Shown: positions 1-8,858 of the stretch, one piece after another
Layout of the letters: the number at the start of each line of letters is the position of its first letter
How positions within the stretch are numbered: position 1 is the first letter of the stretch
Assembly (NCBI GenBank): GCA_030267965.1
Contig: BRYA01000584.1
Location: 30,860 to 54,622 of the forward strand
Reading direction: 5' to 3'
Length of the DNA stretch: 23,763 nucleotides
Origin: Triparma columacea
Taxonomy: Eukaryota > Sar > Bolidophyceae > Parmales > Triparmaceae
The notes under the pieces: generated by a model
Database searches by the model: none
Told to the model about the DNA's origin: nothing
What the model saw: the letters and a program-made list of their open reading frames with translations, nothing else
Position numbers and translations under genes: made by a program

Positions 1-1498
1 GTGCCTTGCTCCCCCCCCCCTCCCCCCCCTCCTCCCCCTCCTCCTCCTCATCATCCTCATCACTGTCATCTCCCTCCCCAATATCCTCCCCGCTATCCTC
101 ATCCGGATCATAGTCCTCATCGTCCTCCTCATCTCCCCCCCCCGCCCCCTCAGCCTCTCCCGTGAACCACTGTATAGCGTCGGGGACCACGTAACTCCTG
201 AAGGCGCAACCGAGCTCGTAGTCCTCGTCAAGCTTCTCCTCGAGCTCCTCGGCCTCCTCCTCGTCTAGGAAAGAGTCGGAGTCCTTGCTGGGGATCTTTA
301 TGGGACTGAAGTAGTGGAAGAAACTGACAAGGGCAAGGGCGGAAGCGGGGCGGGCGGAAGGAAGGGGGGGGGGGGGGTTGCGTTAGTTGAAAAGGCGAAG
401 ACGACTTATTCTCTACCCATTTTCTCACCTGTCGGTCCTCTGCTGCTGGCTGACGGTGCGAATTTGGCCGGCGTTCCGGCCCTTCTTGGCGCGCTGCTTC
501 TTGGTGACGGTCTTGTAAGTTAGGCTCTTGCCAAACTTCCAGTTGATCGAGGTGGCTTCGATCTTCTCGAGGAGAGGCTCGTCGTTAAGGTAGAGGTTCG
601 GTATGGTGTAAGTCTTCGAGAGGACAGTGTTGGTGAAGTACGGGTTCTGGGCGGGCGTGGAGCGAAGGGTTAACAGGAAGCGAAGGAATTAGCAGGAAAG
701 TACAACGACTAGCGCAACCCCCCTATCTTCCTTATTCCAGCTCGCCTCGCCGGCTCTCACCTCCCCAAACATGAACTTCAATGTAAAACCTTTTCCATCG
801 ATGTGATCTGTGGAAGAAATATCGCGGAGGTACTCAAGGCAGTCCACGTCAGCCTCGGACAGGGTCTCCGCGATGGTGTCGTGCTGCGATATGGCGCAGA
901 CCCAAAACTGCGGGCACCCCACAATCTTGTCAGCGGAGTGCTTCACAACCACGGGGGAGGTGGAACCGGAGGAGGCGGCCTCAGCCTTGAGACCATCCTC
1001 CTCTAGCTTGTCGATCTCATCGTCCATCTCCCCGCTGACAACGGCCATTCTCTTGGCAAACAACTCAGAGTAACGAGCTGCGAACTTCTGCTCCAACTCT
1101 GCCCTCTCCTTGAGATATTCCTGGGGGAGGACGGGGTTGAGGTTGGCTTAACGCATGATTACACTCTTATCTACCACCCTTGTGTTCGCTGCACTCACCT
1201 CCTGAATCTTCATTTTAGCCTCGTGTTGGTCTTGCAGATAGACGACCCTCCTAATCATCTCAGGTGGCATATCACCCTCGTCTTTCTCGTCATATTCCTC
1301 ATCATCTTCAACAACGTTCGGTGCTGCTTGTCCTAGAGGTCCAGTATTAGGCTCAAAATTAAAGCTGAAATTTGGAGCATCGGAGGCGGACGCTGCTATG
1401 TTGGCTATCCCTTCCGTAACAGTCTGAACTGCATCAGGGGGTGCAGGGGGGGTAACAGAGGAGGAGCCAGCTGGTGGGACGGGGGGAGTATCTGCCAT
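1..1498 (-). CDS. NAP1: Nucleosome assembly protein (NAP1 family), 3' end at or beyond the left edge
   Basis: Histone H2A-H2B chaperone that shuttles core histones and helps assemble nucleosomes. Spliced model on the minus strand: exons 1498-1199, 1120-761, 646-429 and 323 to the left edge. Introns (78, 114 and 105 bp) all start GTGAG and end CAG, and joining them restores the NAP fold without a frame break. Visible NAP signatures are the long dimerisation-helix start (YLQDQHEAKMKIQEEYLKER, residues about 86-105), ELEQKFAARYSELF, the phrase NPYFTNTVLSKTY, and SFFHYFSP followed by a Glu/Asp-rich C-terminal tail. The acidic tail is still in frame at the window edge, so the stop may lie just outside or after a further exon. 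The N-terminal 60 residues are Pro/Thr/Ala-rich. The first in-frame ATG is at 1498; the upstream extension has only non-ATG starts. Family assignment is firm; the exact paralogue (NAP1 versus NAP1-like) is not resolved. Confidence 0.93.
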
Positions 1499-1717
1499 AG
1501 GAGGAGTTAGGATATTTTGTGAAAGCGAAAAAGCTGAAAAAGCGCAAAAAGCAGTTTTGTGTGATGGTCGCAAAAACGAATAAGGAAAGGTGAACAAGAC
1601 GAGAGCCGCCAAGCATTTATCATCGATGGGGCAAAACGCAGCACTGCTTTCGCTTCACAAACAAACAAGAATTTTCTTTCTCCCACCAACATCCCCTCCT
1701 CCACCTCCCTCTCTCCC

Positions 1718-2242
1718 TCACTCGTCACTCGTTTTCTTCGAGAAGTCCAGCGCAGCGCCGTTCACGCAATGCCTCCAGCCAGTCCCCCCTTTCGCCTTAC
1801 TTGGTCCGTCGGGGAAGACGTGCCCTAAATGCCCACCGCAACTCTTGCAAACAATCTCGAACCTCCCCGTCGCATCTCTAGGCTTCTTCTCTACATTCGA
1901 GCTCTCCCCTTCTACAACCGCGGAGGTAAAGCTAGGCCACCCCGATCCGGAGTCGTACTTGTCATCTGATCGATACAACTCATTCCCACATTTCTTGCAG
2001 GTGAATGTACCGTTTTCCTTAGAATAGTTGTACCTCGACGAGAATCTTGGCTCTGTGAAGCCCCAATTCAACACAGCATACGCCATTGGGCTTGTGAAGG
2101 GCGACAGAGACCCTTTCGAGGCGCCCTCTTCACTCGCCAGCCTTGTGACTGATGACCTTCCACCCCTACCGAGCCCGGTGAAGGCTGATACTCCACATCC
2201 CATAAGAACTGTGCTATAGAAAAGTATCTCAAAGCGTTTCAT
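1718..2242 (-). CDS. MSRB: Peptide-methionine (R)-S-oxide reductase, probably plastid-targeted
   Basis: Reduces methionine-R-sulfoxide in oxidised proteins. Intronless, 174 residues from the ATG at 2242; the open frame runs back to a GTG at 2293, which I do not use. The core has all MsrB marks: two CxxC zinc pairs (CKKC and CKSC), GSGWPSF, GHLGHVFPDGP and the catalytic cysteine in RHCVNGAALDF (about Cys159). The first 20 residues form a hydrophobic signal segment (MKRFEILFYSTVLMGCGVSA) with phenylalanine next, followed by a Ser/Arg/Gly-rich stretch. That matches the bipartite ASAFAP-type plastid presequence of ochrophyte algae, so a plastid location is inferred. Position 2 of the usual RYC motif is His here (RHC). 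It is head-to-head with the DRG2 gene, only 91 bp apart. Confidence 0.93.
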   Translation of the reverse strand: MKRFEILFYSTVLMGCGVSAFTGLGRGGRSSVTRLASEEGASKGSLSPFTSPMAYAVLNWGFTEPRFSSRYNYSKENGTFTCKKCGNELYRSDDKYDSGSGWPSFTSAVVEGESSNVEKKPRDATGRFEIVCKSCGGHLGHVFPDGPSKAKGGTGWRHCVNGAALDFSKKTSDE

Positions 2243-2333
2243 CAGGATTGAAGTACGGACGAAGTGCCTCTTCTTTTTTACAAAACTCTCCACTTACTCC
2301 CTCTTTTGTTCTTCCCTTCATCAAGCCGTAAAT
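2243..2333. promoter_or_regulatory. Shared divergent promoter between MSRB and DRG2
   Basis: Only 91 bp separate the two start codons, so both 5' UTRs and both core promoters must fit here or overlap the coding starts. It contains a T-run and pyrimidine-rich stretches but no TATA box that I can name. That it works as a bidirectional promoter is inferred from layout only. Confidence 0.5.
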
Positions 2334-3816
2334 ATGGGTATCAAGGAAAAAATCAAAGAGATAGAAGATGAAATGTCTCGGACACAAAAGAATAAGTGAG
2401 TATTACGCTTACGCTCCACAGCTCCAAAATGTCACTTCTTATAGACATCCCCGCCCGATACCCCTCCTCATTTTCCCTTCCTCTGACATCATCCCCCCCA
2501 ATTTAATCCGTACTCCCCTTTTCTAGAGCAACCAACTACCATCTTGGAACGTTGAAGGCAAAACTTGCAAAATTGAAGTCGGAATTACTCCTTGGTGAGG
2601 GTGGCGGAAAATCCGGTCCCTCAGGTCCTGGTTTTGATGTCGCCCGTGCCGGAGACGCCCGTGTTGCGCTGATTGGTTTCCCCTCAGTGGGTAAGTCCAC
2701 CCTGCTTTCCTCAATAACAGAGACCAAGAGTGAGGCTGCCGGCTACGAGTTCACCACCCTCACCTGTATCCCTGGGAACCTCTACCACAAGGGCACCCGC
2801 ATCCAGGTTCTCGATCTTCCCGGTATCATCGAGGGTGCAGCAAGTGGTAAGGGTAGGGGTAAAGAGGTGATCGCTGTCGCTCGAAGCGCCGACTTGGTTC
2901 TCATGGTCTTGGACGCTCAGAAGGAGGGGCTGCAGAGGCACAGGGAGATCCTAGAGGGGGAGCTGGAGAGCGTGGGAATGAGGCTCAACTGCGAGCCCCC
3001 AGATATATCCATCCTGCAGAAAAAGGCTGGGGGGGTGAGGTTCAACAATACCGTGCCTTTAACCAAGGTGAGAACATTGACAAGAAGCAATTCAGCACAC
3101 GTAAACCCTCGCAGACACCAGCTAACCCCCAACCCTTACTCTTGCTTCGCTCGCATCCCTGCGCACAGATGGGCCCTGATCCGGCTAAGACTGCGCTCAA
3201 CATCCTCAAGACAAACAAGATCATGAATGCCGAGGTTCTCTGCAGGTGCGACTGCACGGTGGACGAGTTCATCGACGTCGTCATGGGCAATAGAAAGTAC
3301 GTCCGATGTCTCTACGCCTACAACAAGATCGACACCATATCGATCGAGGAGATCGACCAGCTTGCTCGCATGCCCCACTCCACCGTCATGTCAGTCAACA
3401 ACAACCTAAACATGGACTACCTGGTAGAGCAGATATGGGAGTACCTCGGCCTCACCCGTATCTACACCAAGCGCAGGGGCCAGCAGCCCGACCTTGAGGA
3501 GCCCGTAGTGCTGAGCAAGATCCGAAAGGGGACGAGCGTAAAGTCCCTCTGTAACAACGTGTCGTCCCACATGCTGCGGGACTTCGCGTTCGCGCTGGTG
3601 TGGGGAAGGAGCGCGAAGCACGCGCCCCAGCGCTGCGGGCTGAGCCACATGCTTGAGGACCAGGACGTGGTGCAAGTCATGACAAAGACGGTTGCGCAGC
3701 AGAAGAAGGACAAGAATTACCAGAGCCTCGTGCAAGAGTTCGACGACAAGTACAAGAAGAAGAAGAAGGCGGCCTCGGACTTGAAGAAGAAAAAGGTCGG
3801 AAAGCTTCAGCGGTAG
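2334..3816 (+). CDS. DRG2: Developmentally regulated GTP-binding protein 2 (DRG2-type OBG GTPase)
   Basis: Translation-associated GTPase of the OBG/DRG group; DRG proteins bind polysomes with a DFRP partner. Exons 2334-2395, 2527-3067 and 3169-3816; introns of 131 and 101 bp restore the frame exactly (AA|A coding Lys at the first junction, phase 0 at the second). The N-terminus MGIKEKIKEIEDEMSRTQKN and the ALIGFPSVGKST P-loop (residues 69-80) favour DRG2 over DRG1. G3 is DLPG (117-120), followed by IIEGAASGKGRG; G4 is NKID (about 253-256); the TGS domain follows (IYTKRRGQ to the EDQDVVQV stretch). The product is about 416 residues, longer than the roughly 365 usual for the family. The excess is a glycine-rich loop before the G domain and a Lys-rich tail of about 42 residues. 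Convergent with PEX19, 79 bp away. Confidence 0.96.
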
Positions 3817-3829
3817 ATAAATCATTTAT
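3817..3829. terminator. Palindromic AATAAA-like element shared by convergent DRG2 and PEX19
   Basis: Directly after the DRG2 stop, the arms ATAAAT and ATTTAT flank one C, giving ATAAAT on the plus strand and AATAAATG on the minus strand. It sits in the 79-bp gap between two convergent stop codons and could supply a polyadenylation signal on each strand. The role is inferred; the palindrome is directly visible. Confidence 0.4.
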
Positions 3830-3895
3830 TGCATAACACCAAAACCGCTTTATCCTTCTCCCCGCCCCTCCCCCTCCCCCTTCACACCCAATCTC

Positions 3896-5059
3896 TTACG
3901 AAATCGAACACTGCCCAGCCTCCCCGCTTGGCAGTGGGATCCCTGGCATCCCCATGGGTCTCCCCGGTCCCCCCTCCCCCGGCATTGTGCTGTTCCCCAT
4001 GCCCGGCATGATGGGCATCCCCTGCTCGTTGAACTCCAGCCCAGGAGCAAGCTCCTGGATGATCTCGGTCGGGGGCTGACCGTACTCCTGGATGTCGGCC
4101 ATTAGCTCCATGAGGCGGGGGTAGTTGTCAGGCTCTGTTTCGTACACGGCAACGATGCGCTGAAAGTACTGATACTGTTGACCGTATCTGCATGGTGGAG
4201 GGAAGGGGGTAGGGGGAGAATGGGGGTTTAGGTTTTGGGTTTTGGGTCGGCGGAGACCCGCTCCATTGCTTAGATAACGCCTCCCTCACCTTTCGTAATC
4301 CTCTTCGCTCAATTGACTCTTTGCATTGGCGAGCCACTCTGGGTACTTTATAGTGACCTGCTTCATGGGGTCGTACATGAGCTCCTTGCTCAATAGCTGC
4401 CGCATCATCCCGTCGATGACATCCTTGTAGTCTTCTTTCTCTCCCATCTTCTCAAACTCCCCCATCATCTGCGCCATAATGTCCTCCCCCATGTTCTCCA
4501 CCTGGCTGGTTTCCATGCCCTCGAAGTTGGCGCCAGCCTTACCCAGGTCATCCAGGAGCTTGTTCACCGTCCTGTCACCCGCCGTAGTGTCCTTGTGTTG
4601 GACGTCCTTGAACTTCTCCCCCAGGTAGTCCTCAAGGGTGTCAACCCCCTCCTGTGTCCCGCTCAGAGACTTAAGCGTTTCCTGCAGCACGTCACCGTAG
4701 ACGGGGTTCTGTAGGTCATCTATGAGCTTGGTCATGTTCTTCTTGGCGTTGAGAACGCTCTCGTTCTCCATGTTCTTGTCCACCCTATTTGCATCCTCAT
4801 CAGCCTTTTTGTCAGAGAGGTCCACCTTGCCTCCCTTGGTCTTCTTCTTCTTCGTCTTCATCCCTCCCTCCAACGCACCCCCCAACTCATCGTCTTCCAG
4901 CTCATCGAGGGCCGCATTCAAGATGAAGTCCAAGTCTGCCTGAACTTCCTCGGACTTGTTTCGCATGTCAACTGGACGGTACCCAGGAGCGTTAGTATCA
5001 ATCGTAGCGGACCCTGCGGGTAGAGGCACATCAGGTTCGTCATCGTCAGCCGAAAACAT
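3896..5059 (-). CDS. PEX19: Peroxisomal biogenesis factor 19 with C-terminal CaaX box
   Basis: Cytosolic chaperone and import receptor for peroxisomal membrane proteins, docking on PEX3. Exons 5059-4290 and 4187-3896, joined across a 102-bp GTGAGG...CAG intron with the AG|A junction coding Arg; product 353 residues. The N-terminal acidic PEX3-binding helix is visible at about residues 41-59 (ADLDFILNAALDELEDDE). A Lys-rich disordered stretch follows, then the Pex19 cargo-binding domain with MMRQLLSKELMYDPMKQ, EWLANAKSQL and YQYFQRIVAVYETE. The C-terminus is Cys-Ser-Ile-Ser, a CaaX farnesylation box as in yeast and animal PEX19. The stretch before it is Gly/Pro/Met-rich. Divergent from UPF1, convergent with DRG2. 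Confidence 0.96.
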
Positions 5060-5412
5060 GGCTTATTAATAGCTCAGCTGGAAAAATGTGTTTCTGTGAG
5101 GGTGCTGCGAAGGAGGATGAGTTGATGTTTCTATTCAAGCAAACTCAGCGGATAAATCTGCAAAAGAAACACGAATGTCGACAGGAATCTCTTCTTGGGG
5201 CGGAAAGATATGCCGTAGTAGTAGCTTACCAGCTCAAATTGCTCAACTTTTTTTCTCTCCCAAACAATTCCAGAATATCTCCCTCTCTTCAAACATCGCC
5301 ACCAAAATTGACACGTCTTCACAATTACACTTATCTCATCTCCCTAGCTTTCATTAAATTTTCCCCTAATCACCATTGAAGAAATTTCAACACCAAAGGC
5401 CACACCCGTAAC
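5060..5412. promoter_or_regulatory. Divergent intergenic region, PEX19 / UPF1
   Basis: 353 bp between the two start codons. It holds both 5' UTRs and presumably both promoters. I see pyrimidine-rich stretches (T-run with CTCTCCC near 5250-5290) and moderately AT-rich sequence, but no convincing gene, RNA or named promoter element. Short open frames here lack any family resemblance. Confidence 0.5.
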
Positions 5413-8400
5413 ATGGAAAAACTCAGAGAACAACTGAGGGAGAAGATGGCGTTGGAGAACGAGGGCGCTTCTGCCCCTCTCCCTCCAGCCACTATCTCCT
5501 TTGACCCTCCTGTAGCTCCTGATTCTCAACCTGTGGTGAAAACTCCACCCGATAATGATGACGATAATGACGATGAAGATGCTTCCTCTGTTGCATCTTC
5601 ATCGTCCGGCGAGTCTAGCATGTCGTCTTCGACGTCTATATCTGAGGAGTCCCTCCCGGACTACCACTGCCGTTACTGTTTGATATCGAACCCTGAGTCT
5701 GTGGCAATGTGTGTGGAGACCAAGAAGTGGTTCTGTAGCTCAGTCACTCAGTCCACATCCGGCGCCAGCCACCTCATCAACCACCTGGTCAAGTCTAGGA
5801 GCCACACAGTCCAGCTCCACTGCGAGGGTCCCCTGGGTGACACCATATTAGAATGCTACAACTGCGCCGCCCGAAACATCTTCACGCTGGGCAGCGTCCC
5901 TGCGTCCGCGACTTCGCCCATCGTGGTGATCCTGTGCAGGGCCTGCGTCGAGAACGTCAGGGAGCTCAAGGACATGGAGTGGCAGACCCACAAGTGGGAG
6001 GGCCTCATCCAGTCTCGTAAGCTGGTGGACTGGATAACGACGTCGTCGGAGAGGGACGAGGTGGCGGCCCGGGAGATGAACAGCTCGCAGATCGCAAAGC
6101 TCGAGGACCTCTGGAAGAAGCAGCCGGACGCGACCCTCGAGGACCTCGATAGGCCTGACATCATGGAGGAGGCTCAGGTCGAACCGATCGGCTTGGCCTG
6201 GGACGACGGGTACCACTACCAGAACGTCATGGCGCCGCTGATTCAGATGGAGGCGGACTACGACAAGAGCATCAAGGAGGCGCTGAGCGAGGAGAGGGTC
6301 TCCCTGCGGTGGGACAAGTCCCTGAACGGAAGGCACGTGGTTTGCTTCTCCTTCGGACGCGACGCCTCAGAGTCCAGGCTCATGATCGGAGACGAGCTTA
6401 ACCTGAAGCTAAGCAAGGGGGGAGAGTTCCTAAACGGCGGGAAGCCCTGGGAGGCCAAGGGATGGGCAAAATACATAGACGATGGGGAGGTGGAGCTGGA
6501 GCTGAGGTGAGAATGAAGGACCGAGGGGGAAAACCAAACAACAAAGCGCGCGAATATGTAGCTAACGTTTTCATGCGCTCATCGTAGGACGGCCTCCGTA
6601 CCAGATAAGATCATAGATATAACGAACGACTGGGTCGTCGAGTTTGTCTGGAAGTCCACATCCTTCGACAGGATGCAGAACGCCCTAAAAACGTTCGCCA
6701 TCGACGACGCCAGCGTCAGCGGGTACATCTACCACACCCTCCTAGGGCACGCCGTGGAGGAGCAGGAGCTGAGCGGGACTAAGATACCTAACAACCTAGA
6801 CGTTCCGGGCTTACCAGCACTGAATGATAGCCAGAAGAGCGCACTTGGCAAGGTGATAAAGTCGCCCTTCTCCCTAATCCAGGGACCCCCGGGTACGGGG
6901 AAGACCGTGACGTCCGCAACACTGGTCTACCACCTCGCCAAGCAGAAGATGGGCCAGGTCCTCGTCACGGCGCCCTCCAACATTGCAGTCGACCAACTTA
7001 CGGAGAAGATCGCAAAGACTGGGTTGAAGGTGGTACGCATGTGCTCAAAGACCAGAGCCCAGATGCCCTCCCCGGCCGTAGACTCCCTATCCCTCCACGT
7101 GATGCTCCCCCTAGCCGCCGGTAAGGAGTTTAAGAAGTTGCATTTACTGAAGTCTGAGGTTGGCGAGTTATCCAACAAGGACGAGCGTCGTTACCGCGCC
7201 CTAAAGCTAAAGCACGAGCGCCAGATCCTCGAGGCCGCTGACGTCATATGCACGACGTGCGTCATGGCGGGGGACTCGAGGCTGAGGAACTATAGGTTTA
7301 GACAGGTACTTATCGACGAGGCTACGCAGGCGGTGGAGGCGGAGGCACTCATACCTGTTACGCTGGGGTGTAAACAGCTGGTACTTGTGGGGGACCACCT
7401 ACAGCTACCACCAGTCGTCATGTGCAAGCAAGCGGCGAAGGCTGGGCTAACGCAGAGCCTGTTCGAACGGCTTGTCTTAGCTGGGGTTCGACCTCACAGG
7501 TTAACAGTGCAGTACCGTATGCACCCTGGTCTCGCGGACTTCCCTAGCAACATGTTCTACGACGGTTCGTTGGCTAACGGGGTTAGTGAAGAGGACAGGA
7601 CATTGAAGGACGACCCGTTCCCGTGGCCGGGTAGTAAACCTATGATGTTCTTCAACTGCCCGACTGGGATTGAGGAGATATCAGCGTCCGGTACCAGCTA
7701 CCTTAACAGGTCGGAGGCTAGCCATATAGAGAAGGTAGTAACGAACCTGATGAAGGGCGGAGTATCAGGTTCAGACATTGGCGTAATAACACCATACGAC
7801 GGTCAGAAGGTTTACGTGTCAGACTACATACGTCGTACCGGTTCCCTCCCACAGAGCTCGTACGAGGGGGTGGAGATCGCGAGCGTTGACTCGTTCCAGG
7901 GGAGGGAGAAGGACTACATTATTATGACGTGTGTTAGATCGAACGACGCGGCGGGGATTGGGTTCCTGGCTGACCCTAGGAGACTTAACGTAGCCATTAC
8001 AAGGGCTCGGTTAGGGCTGGTTATTATAGGCAACGCGAGGGTGCTGGCGAAGAACATACTGTGGGCGGCGCTGCTTTTGCAGTTCAGGGAGAACAAATGC
8101 CTGGTTGAGGGGACACTACAGAACCTACAGGAGACTTCGATTATTATATACAGACCTAGAATGAAGAGGAGGGAAGAAGCAACGTACAAGTTAACCGCTT
8201 TAGGTAGGGGATCGTGGAAGGGTTCATTCGACACGAGGAACGTACGCCGTAGCGGGGGGCCACAGGGTATACGCGTGAGTGACTCAAGGCATGATCCCAG
8301 GTACTCAAGTGACCCGCGTCCAGGACTTCCCGGAGGAGGAGGAAGAGGTGGGGAAGGTTTTGACGACGAGGGTAGCATTGGGGGCTTCGCACCGCTCCCT

Positions 8401-8727
8401 ACTTACGGAGGGGACGAGGAGGCGGGTTGGGACGAAGCTTCTTTGGGGTCGTCTAGGTACTCCGGATCAGGGAGGGGGCCGGGATCACAGGAGGTAGGGG
8501 GGTACACGCAAGGGAGTCTTGGGGGGGGGGAGAGTTATAGGGACTACATGGACGGTGGGGGTCGAGGAGGGGGAGGGGGGGGATACCAGGGAGGTGGGTA
8601 TAGCCAGGGAAGCCAAGGGAGCGGACTTAGCGGGTATTACTATGAGAGCGATAAAGAGGGGAGCGAGAGGGGGGGATACTCACAGAATAGCGAAGTGAGC
8701 TATGGGAACTTGAACTTTGATACGTGA
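5413..8727 (+). CDS. UPF1: UPF1 RNA helicase, nonsense-mediated decay
   Basis: ATP-dependent superfamily 1 RNA helicase that drives nonsense-mediated mRNA decay with UPF2/UPF3 and SMG1. Exons 5413-6506 and 6588-8727, joined over an 81-bp intron (AG|G codes Arg), giving 1077 residues, close to the usual size. An acidic Ser-rich N-terminus leads to the CH zinc domain (Cys86, 89, 100, 108, His120, His124, Cys148, 151, 175, 178), which contacts UPF2. Then come the 1B domain ([18 protein letters not shown]), Walker A GPPGTGKT (464-471), Walker B DEAT (608-611, versus DEST in human), [17 protein letters not shown] and NVAITRAR. The tail after about residue 910 is Gly/Ser/Tyr-rich with five SQ or TQ dipeptides, the SMG1 target type. 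Start chosen at the first ATG, 353 bp from the divergent PEX19. Confidence 0.98.
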
Positions 8728-8858
8728 AAGGAGAACATTTAAAGGTTAAACAAGGGAATAAGGAAGGGAAGGGGGGAGGAGGAGGTTCGGGAAAAAAGAA
8801 AACAACAAACACACGATATTTATCGTCAAATTCTTCTCCTTCATTCACGGTATGGTTT
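8728..8858. other. Convergent intergenic region after UPF1
   Basis: 131 bp between two stop codons. A purine-rich stretch is followed by a small inverted repeat (ACGATA at 8813-8818, TATCGT at 8821-8826). This repeat presents an ATAAA-like signal to the minus strand and may serve 3'-end formation of the minus-strand gene. Confidence 0.35.

Noticed and set aside
2243..2293. Longer MsrB starting at the GTG at 2293
   Set aside because: Non-ATG start, and it would place 17 charged residues before the signal peptide; the ATG at 2242 gives a sensible presequence.
4205..4252. Telomere-like TTTAGG/TTTTGGG repeats
   Set aside because: Only a few imperfect units, inside the PEX19 intron with good splice sites; no long array, so not an interstitial telomere.
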